In this document: in pieces, positions 58,401-64,000 of the stretch
How positions within the stretch are numbered: the stretch's first letter is position 1
How the letters are laid out: each line of letters starts with the position of its first letter
Assembly (NCBI GenBank): GCA_903813345.2
Contig: CAIIXF020000002.1
Span: 26,118,455-26,182,454 of the forward strand
DNA from: Owenia fusiformis
Taxonomy: Eukaryota > Annelida > Polychaeta > Sabellida > Oweniidae
Direction of reading: 5' to 3'
Length of the DNA stretch: 64,000 bases
The notes under the pieces: generated by a model
The model's input: the letters and a program-made list of their open reading frames with translations, nothing else
The model's database searches: none
What the model was told of the DNA's origin: nothing
Made by a program: the position numbers and the translations under genes

Positions 58401-61400
58401 GTATTCAGTCTGATGATACAGAATGTTGCTTGCAAAGAAGGATGAGAGTTAAAAAGAGCTCTTAAAGTTTCTTATGTCCTTCAAGGTTAGCATTCTAAAT
58501 TACTATATGAATCTCAAAGTGCAATACCTATTTGAAGATATATCAAAGATGGGTGTCTTGAACCAGTACTCACAAACAAACCTTCATAGCAACATAAGAA
58601 ACATATTATGTCCTTGGCAATTAGGAAATGTAAAATGGCAAAATGCACCGAATATTGCAAATACAAAGTTTCTAGTCAAGGGTGTATTGCTTCCTGTCCA
58701 TATGGCAATAAACAACACAAGTGCACATCGTTGGACAATATTTAAGGATGAGTTTCTTAGAACTATAAAAATTATAACTTTAAAAATTATTTAGATATCT
58801 TACATATCTGAATATATAGCTTGTGGTGTCATGAGCAACTTAGACCTTTAAAATGACTTGAATGCAGCTCTAACATAGAACCAGGGAGATTTGAAAAATC
58901 AGGCTGTTGCTGGAACACATAATTGAATATATATGATCTAAAATATGTCAACTAATCACCATTCAACTAAAAATATAAACAACTATTGCTGAAAGTGAAA
59001 AAGTGGTCATTTTGCTCATTTATGTGTCATTTTTTGATTTTAGTGTGCTAATAAATGTGCTAAACTTTTGAAAAGTTTTAAGAATATTAACATGCAATAA
59101 TAACATTTGTGTTGTTTTTCTCATTTAATGGTGGAGGGCAGATCTTAGACCTCTGATAAAAACATTCGTTGTCTTACATACATTTTCTTTAACTTAAATC
59201 AGAGAAGACAGATTTAATAAAAAGCACATATAAATCTATCATCAAAGAATTATAATTGTGGAAATATGCTACTGCTAAATGCAGAATGCTAAAAATGCCA
59301 AATTTTAGACACATGTAATCAAATGAAGGTTACATTAAATAATACATAGTATTGATAGAGAATAGCTACAATTTTGTTAAAGTTTATGTTATGAAATTAC
59401 TTTTTCATTTATATTATAAATGGGGCAGGGGAGACATGAAAGCCATAATATCAACATTGGTTGTCCAATATTCATTTTCTATATCCTAAATGGAAGAAGA
59501 CATGTACAAGAACAGATCTGACCAAGAATGCACCAACCAGTCAGCATAAAACTCAAGTCATAGGGACATATGTGTTATTGCTGAAAGTGAAAATGAAAAA
59601 AAGCCAAGTTTTGTCCTTAAATATCTCATTTCTAGGCATTATAATACTAATGAGGGTCCTGAAACATCAGAAAAAGATTAAATAATACATAGTAATACAT
59701 AGGTAATACATAGTATCGACATAGAATAGGTGCAACTTTGTAAAAGTTCATAATTTGAAGTTATTTTACTTTTTATTAATATTTCCGGTCATTTTTCCTA
59801 ATAAATGGGGTAGGGGAGATCTGAAAGCTCTACTATGAACATTGGTCATCCACTATACATTTTTTATATCTTAAATGAAAGATGACATCTACAAGAACAA
59901 CTTTGACTAAGAATGCAACAACCAGTCAGCATTAAACTCAAGATATAAGGACCTATATGTTATTGCTGAAAGCGAAAATGGTGAAAAAAGCCATGTTTTG
60001 TCCTTAAATGTCTCATTTCTAGGCTCTAGTTTATCAATAAAGATTCTGAAATATCTTAAAAACATTAAATAACACATAATATTGATATAGAATAGCTACA
60101 ACTTTATTAAACTTTATAGTTTCAAGTTATTTTATATTTTCATATTTTTCTTTAATTTTTCATGATAAATGGGGTAGGGGAGATCTGAAAGCTCTAATAT
60201 GACCATTGGTGGTCCACTATACATTTCCTATACCTTAAATGGAAGAAGACATCTACAAGAACAGATTTGATTAAAATTGCAACAACCAGTAAGCATAAAC
60301 TCAATGTATGAGGAACTATATGTTACTGCTGAAAGCTAAAATGACTTTAAAAAATGCCAAGTTTTGTCCTTAAATGTCTCATTTCTAGGCACTAATATAC
60401 CAATAAAGATTCTGAAATATCTGAAAAACATTAAATAATAAATAATATTGATATAGAATAGTTACAACATTGTTAAAGTTTATAAATTCAAGTTATTTTA
60501 TATTTTCATATGTTTCAGTAGTTTTTCATAATAAATGGGGTAGGGGAGATCTGAAAGCTCTAATATGACCATTGGTGGTCCAATATACATTTTTTGTATC
60601 TTAAATGGAAGAAGACATGTACAAGCACAGATTTAATCAAAATTGCAACAACCAGTCAACATTAAACTCAAGATATAAGGAACTATATGTTACTGCTGAA
60701 AGCGAAAATGATCAAAAATGCCAAATTTTGTCCTTAATTATCTTATTTCTAGACACTAGTACGCTAATGAAGGTCCTTAAACATCTGAAAAACATTAAAT
60801 AATACATAGTGTTAATATTAGTTAGCTAGAGTTTTGTTTGAGTTGAACATTTTGACTTTTTGTAGTTTCCATTTTTAGCCAATTTTTTTCTAAAAAATTC
60901 AAGGTATGTCTTCTTGGGACCAATATTTAGATATGTTCGCAAGAGTTCTATGCTTCGCAGGCGAAATCCCTTATGCAGGAAACCCTAATAGAATGAAAAA
61001 TACAGAGAAACTCCATCCAGCTCACAAAGTCATTTTCTGTACAATTCTCACACCTTCCACCCTGAGTAATTAGAACGGACCGTTTCAGTAAGAATCGTAC
61101 CAATGTCCTAATGGAATGGTGATTGTGCTAGCTTTACAGCAAGTTAACTGGGGCGTTTTAGAAGTTGTTCTTTATTTTAAAATCAAACCATTTACAGTAG
61201 AAAATTACCCCTTAAATAAACACACCTGTGTTCTATAGTCAATTGCGCAATACGCTGCCTAAGTACACTGTTGGCGTCTCTTTAAAGCATTCAAAATATG
61301 ATGTATACATGAAAGAAACATATGGGTTTAATATCATGTTCCTATTTATATTTTGTAGATGCTAGGATATTTTGTGATGGATTTGTTCGGCTCCATGAAG

Positions 61401-64000
61401 GGAATGCCCGGGTTGTTTATTGTTACTGTGACGGCAGCTGCAATGAGGTAACTCTAATTCTATACTTTTTGGAAGTGTAAAAGTGTCCAGATTGATGTTT
61501 ACAGTGAATAAATAAAAGAAAAACGAACAAGGGAGGGGGGGGTGGTCAATAACTTTTGGTAATGCAAAGAAAATGCAGTGTGGGCATTAAGAGTCCATAC
61601 TGTAAGTCCTGGGCTCTGTGCATTGTTTGCTGAATCATACCATGAAGGTGTTGTTTCCAAATCTTTGCATGATCGCGCAGCGGGAATGCAAGCTTAAGGA
61701 AACAACGCCCGGGTGGAATGAAGCAGCTACAATGCATTGAGTCTTGGGCTTAAACTCTTTTCTCAGATTGCAAAATATTTTTTACAAAATCAACGTAAAG
61801 ATGAAAAATCACTAAAAACATATTTTCAATGAAACCTTTTGCAAGGGTCAAGTATTGGGAAAGCATCCATTGCAATCTCATCACCTTAACAAGCATTCAC
61901 AACAGATGCGTTATTGATTATTTCATGCACTGCTGTCATGTAAAAATACTGTGTTCGGATTGGCTGGAATCGGACACACCTTGCCTAGCCATGTGTGAAT
62001 TTTAAATAATGCATGCATATATTTTTAAAGTGATAGAGATTCGGGAGACATTATGCAATTAGTCATAAGATGGGTCAAAATGAATCTCCAGGCGTTTCTA
62101 AATAAAAGCGGTTAAGTACGACGAAGTTGCTTTTTAACACGCATACTACGTTAAGTAACATAACGCATCTATAGTTTTCCAGCAACTTATCTAACATAGC
62201 AATAATTATTTTATCTTCAAGCACGATGTCATCTGGACAGAACGCACTCGCTGCTGTGTATTTGGAAGATGTATCAAAACCTATTTATAAAGCTGTACAC
62301 AAGAAGTCAATGACAGAGAGATTTGCTACTAACATTACCAAATGTTTTGGTAAGAATTCCTGTTTAGCAAAGGAGAGTAACGTCTGTAAGGGATTTCGCT
62401 TACAAACTCGCTTTCCAAAAGTCTTTATAATCATAAGCTCTGTTCATGGAACATTTATTGAACTAAAGGGATAAGAAGGAATAAAGAGAGTAAAATAGTT
62501 TTTTTCAATCCTAAAATGTTGAAATAAATAATTAAAACTGGAGTACCGAATCAAATATGTGTCGAAGTTATCAGAGATTTTAGATATGTCCAATTCAAGA
62601 GAATCGAAAAGATTACTCCCCCCTATTAATTAATTATGAAACCTCGAAACTGGACGATTATTCGGATGTAAAGTCAACCCCATTCACCTTATGTTTTCTT
62701 CGCATCTCAAATTTTTGTCACAAGTTTAAGATGGCGAAACATTTTAATTAATATTCGAATTGCTAGGTAATCTTGAAAATCAGACTTATTCTAAAATAAT
62801 GTCAGCGCTATTGTCGAAAGCAACATTTATGGTAAATTGTGATAAGTTTTCGAAACTCGTCTCTATAGTCTTTAAAACACATTTGATATCAGGGACTTGA
62901 AATGACAGGATCTGTTAAATATCTGCAAACAGAGAGAATGAAAATGTTTGCTAATTTTAGGTGCATTCTTTGGAATCGCAACAATAGCAGTTACCTTCAT
63001 ACTAGCAGAGGCAAAGGACACAATTATAGTTATATATTATAAACTATCTGGTATTCTTGGGGGACCTATTTTCGGAATGTTTACGATTGGTATACTATTT
63101 CCTTGTGCTAATACGTGGGTAGGTATATATCTAGCAACTGATATATAAAAATTTCCCTTAAATATATATTTAATTATTCATCAATAAAAATTCCACATCC
63201 AAACAGTATTCCAATTGCTAGTTTGTTGTGAAATGGTTCATGAGACACATAGTGTGTAGGCAATTCTGATACTTTAGAATAAGACTGTCAGACACACAGC
63301 GATAAACAATTAGCACTTTTAATTTAAAACTTCTGTTAATAATTGGCAATTTATCACAAAATGTCACGCTCCTCGATTTGACCTTTGTTACAACAATACC
63401 AACAATTTTGAAATCAAAAATGTAGTAAACAAATAAGGGGATTCAAATGACCCCCCACCCCAAGTGCGACTTAGTATTATAACAAAAGGTTGCAAGCCAA
63501 TCATCTTGAAACTTAATACATTCCCCGAACACTAATATTATTGATGTAATATCGCAAGAATTAAGCTTCCGCTTGATTGGCTGATTTCATTGTTACTATG
63601 GTACCCCGACGTGACATCACCAAGGACTTTAATTTTGCAAGATAAATAAAACTCTTCTCGAATTAAATAAAACTATTAAATATTAAGTTACATGTATTAT
63701 CAATTATTTGTTTTCTTAGAAAGTGTTCAATCAAGCATTACGAATAAACGAACACACAGATAACAGCTGTCTTCGTTCCATTTTATAATCTAAAGACAAT
63801 TGACCTAAAACACATCCCAAAAATTGAAATATTGAACAATTCTAATAATTTTCCGCCTAAATCGAATCAATCAATCCATTTTAGGGGGTTGCAAGTGGTC
63901 TCTTTTCAAGTCTTGGAATCCTAATTTGGATTAATACGGGCGTTCTGATGTTTAAGATTGGTCCAAAAAACTTGCCAACTGATATTTCGGGCTGTACAAA
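49470..64000 (+). CDS. SLC5 sodium-coupled solute (monocarboxylate-type) transporter, copy C (partial, 3' end beyond window)
   Basis: Exons 1-11: 49470-49817, 50417-50482, 50780-50831, 51626-51693, 53152-53306, 53600-53740, 54292-54421, 61359-61447, 62222-62349, 62961-63118, 63885-beyond 64000. Exon lengths and phases equal those of A and B, and no internal stop is seen in 483 codons. An in-frame ATG at 49437 would add 11 residues; 49470 matches the start in A and B. Family features: FTWADWLVFGLALLASILIG, LLGDRKMS, GFPSDIYDHG, YLELRFNKSIR, GVLWADTLQIG, MPGLFIVTVTAAA followed by STMSSG. It is more diverged from A and B than they are from each other, especially in helix 3 (ILYILIGCPIGYLITAHVYL) and exon 7 (FVVCIGIICIIGVVMFATYA). 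The role is as for A, a plasma-membrane Na+ symporter; the substrate may differ. Donor 3 is GTATTC, a weak match. Confidence 0.88.
50920..51476. mobile_element. Inverted-repeat (mariner-like) remnant in intron 3 of gene C
   Basis: A block around 50940-51050 (TTTATGAGCGTTACAAGATT) is repeated inverted at about 51300-51410. An outer TACAGG at 51057 and CACCCTGTA at 51468-51476 resemble Tc1/mariner tips, with GACACCCACCTT-type sequence inside both. The order of arms is irregular, so this is probably a rearranged remnant. No transposase frame remains. Confidence 0.5.
51909..51986. repeat. 78-bp hairpin in intron 4 of gene C
   Basis: Arms of about 34 bp (TGACATTTTGAAGTATCTCC and complement) with two or three mismatches around an 8-10-nt loop. 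It lies about 30 bp before the mariner-like element at 52017. Confidence 0.85.
52017..53087. mobile_element. Mariner-like non-autonomous element in intron 4 of gene C
   Basis: The left end CAAGGGTTGTTCAAAAAGTT and right end (complement of CAAGGGTCGTTCGAAAAGTC) are typical mariner tips. TA flanks both sides (52015-52016 and 53088-53089). The 1071-bp interior is about the size of a mariner element, but I find no transposase frame. The host intron is 1458 bp; introns 4 of A and B are 117 and 145 bp. Confidence 0.8.
53741..54291. other. Intron 6 of gene C
   Basis: Plain intron sequence with nothing I would call. Confidence 0.4.
55540..57050. repeat. Left-arm tandem units of the foldback element
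   Basis: Four units, spaced about 363, 364 and 271 bp, the last with a deletion. Each has TTGTAGCTATTCTA, AGGTATAGAAAATGTATAGT and CAGATCTCCCCTACCCCAT in the same order. Unit-sized frames on the minus strand (56014-56211 and 56356-56574) give similar short peptides because the unit is repeated. Confidence 0.85.
57238..58026 (-). mobile_element. Repeat family M2, copy 3 (inverted, truncated), in the centre of the foldback element
   Basis: Starts with TCAATATCCTAGATGCGAG, the right end of M2 read on the other strand, and stops at CAGCCACCT, so about 30 bp of the other end are missing. It is longer than other copies because a 386-bp MITE sits inside it. Confidence 0.75.
57348..57733. mobile_element. 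Palindromic MITE nested in M2 copy 3
   Basis: Ends CAGTAAAATTTTAAATG and complement, with TA on both sides (57346-57347 and 57734-57735). The arms of about 125 bp pair with few mismatches. Comparison with M2 copies 1 and 2, which continue across this point, shows it is an insertion. Confidence 0.85.
58250..58465 (+). pseudogene. Degraded transposon-type ORF in the centre of the foldback element
   Basis: The frame gives SNTDHEEVDTLLM ... VERICIQSDDTECC. I recognise the pairing of HEEADT-like and S(Q/D)DTDV-like motifs from large uncharacterised proteins encoded by repeats in molluscs, cnidarians and other invertebrates. A plausible acceptor (TTATTGCAG) ends at 58259 and a GTAAGC donor is near 58191, so the original gene may have had an intron. 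The frame breaks soon after the second motif. The family assignment is from memory of the motif pattern and is tentative. Confidence 0.4.
58474..58794 (+). other. Open frame of 106 codons, centre of the foldback element
   Basis: Follows the motif-bearing remnant by a few bases and may be its continuation after frameshifts. I recognise no domain in it. It contains one Cys-Pro-Trp and no repeated pattern. It could equally be chance. Confidence 0.25.
58960..60895. repeat. Right-arm tandem units of the foldback element
   Basis: At least four clear units, with spacings 385, 365 and 365 bp, plus a more diverged one near 59120, in inverse orientation to the left arm. Frames at 59461-59685 and 60605-60802 encode the same repeat-derived peptide as the left-arm frames on the opposite strand. 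Confidence 0.85.
61448..62221. other. Intron 8 of gene C
   Basis: Non-coding. Apart from a G-rich run near 61530 I see nothing to call. Confidence 0.4.
63119..63884. other. Intron 10 of gene C
   Basis: Contains a block at about 63345-63485 similar to 13505-13680 upstream of gene A (ATTTATCACAAAATGTCA, GCGACTTAGT), so a dispersed repeat is present. No coding frame. Confidence 0.5.

Larger units (their letters stand above)
55346..61068. mobile_element. Giant foldback element filling intron 7 of gene C
   Basis: About 5.7 kb, organised as two large inverted arms around a 1.9-kb centre. The outer parts (TTACTCGGGGTGGAA ... ACTTTATGAGCTGGATGG ... TTTCGCC at the left, about 55344-55465) are complementary to about 60955-61070. 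Inside each arm, tandem units of about 365 bp follow. The left units carry AGCTTTCAGATCTCCCCTAC near 55863, 56226, 56590 and, diverged, 56862. The right units carry the complement near 59418, 59803, 60168 and 60533. Long inverted arms made of tandem sub-repeats are the layout of Foldback/TU-type elements. Introns 7 of A and B (555 and 771 bp) lack it. No target duplication was settled. Confidence 0.85.

Noticed and set aside
56014-60802. Four similar short proteins in the foldback arms (56014-56211, 56356-56574, 59461-59685, 60605-60802)
   Set aside because: They are the same segment of the ~365-bp tandem unit, read in inverse orientation in the two arms. Other units have the frame broken, so there is no sign of selection on a peptide.
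1-64000. tRNA, rRNA or snRNA genes
   Set aside because: I looked for typical tRNA box motifs and conserved rRNA stretches by eye and found none I could support. A covariance-model scan would be decisive.

Overview
This is animal nuclear DNA: AT-rich, with genes split by GT-AG introns and dense in small inverted-repeat transposons. The gene family and element types fit a marine invertebrate (mollusc-like or an invertebrate deuterostome), but I cannot name the species from sequence alone.

The only genes I can support are three head-to-tail copies, all on the + strand, of one SLC5 sodium:solute symporter. The closest known relatives are the sodium-coupled monocarboxylate/multivitamin transporters (SLC5A8/A12/A6). 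Copy A (17704-32773) is intact: 14 exons, 636 codons. Copy B (37030-46199) keeps all 14 exons, every splice site and every splice phase, but has an in-frame TGA in exon 5 (40516-40518). Copy C (49470 to the window end) shows exons 1-11 and is cut off in exon 11. Exon lengths are the same across copies except exon 11 (284 nt in A, 281 nt in B) and the last exon (90 nt in A, 135 nt in B). A and B are more alike than either is to C, and flanking DNA upstream and downstream of A and B is also alike. The array therefore arose by tandem duplication of gene plus flank.

Layout: 1-17.7 kb has no recognisable gene. It holds several MITE-like elements, a minisatellite, degenerate tandem repeats, a retroelement ORF fragment on the minus strand and a piggyBac-like TTAA element. 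17.7-32.8 kb is gene A, with a 7.2-kb intron 2 filled with repeats. 32.8-37.0 kb is the A-B spacer, with diverged copies of DNA upstream of A, a near-perfect 159-bp hairpin and a foldback repeat. 37.0-46.2 kb is gene B, whose introns hold a reverse-transcriptase fragment, a decayed Tc1/mariner transposon and several MITEs. 46.2-49.4 kb is mainly a second copy of a repeat also found in intron 2 of A. 49.4-64 kb is gene C, whose 6.9-kb intron 7 is almost filled by a giant foldback element with tandemly repeated arms.

The paralogous introns and repeats act as natural before/after comparisons: for two elements the uninterrupted site can be read elsewhere in the window, so the insertion boundary is seen directly.
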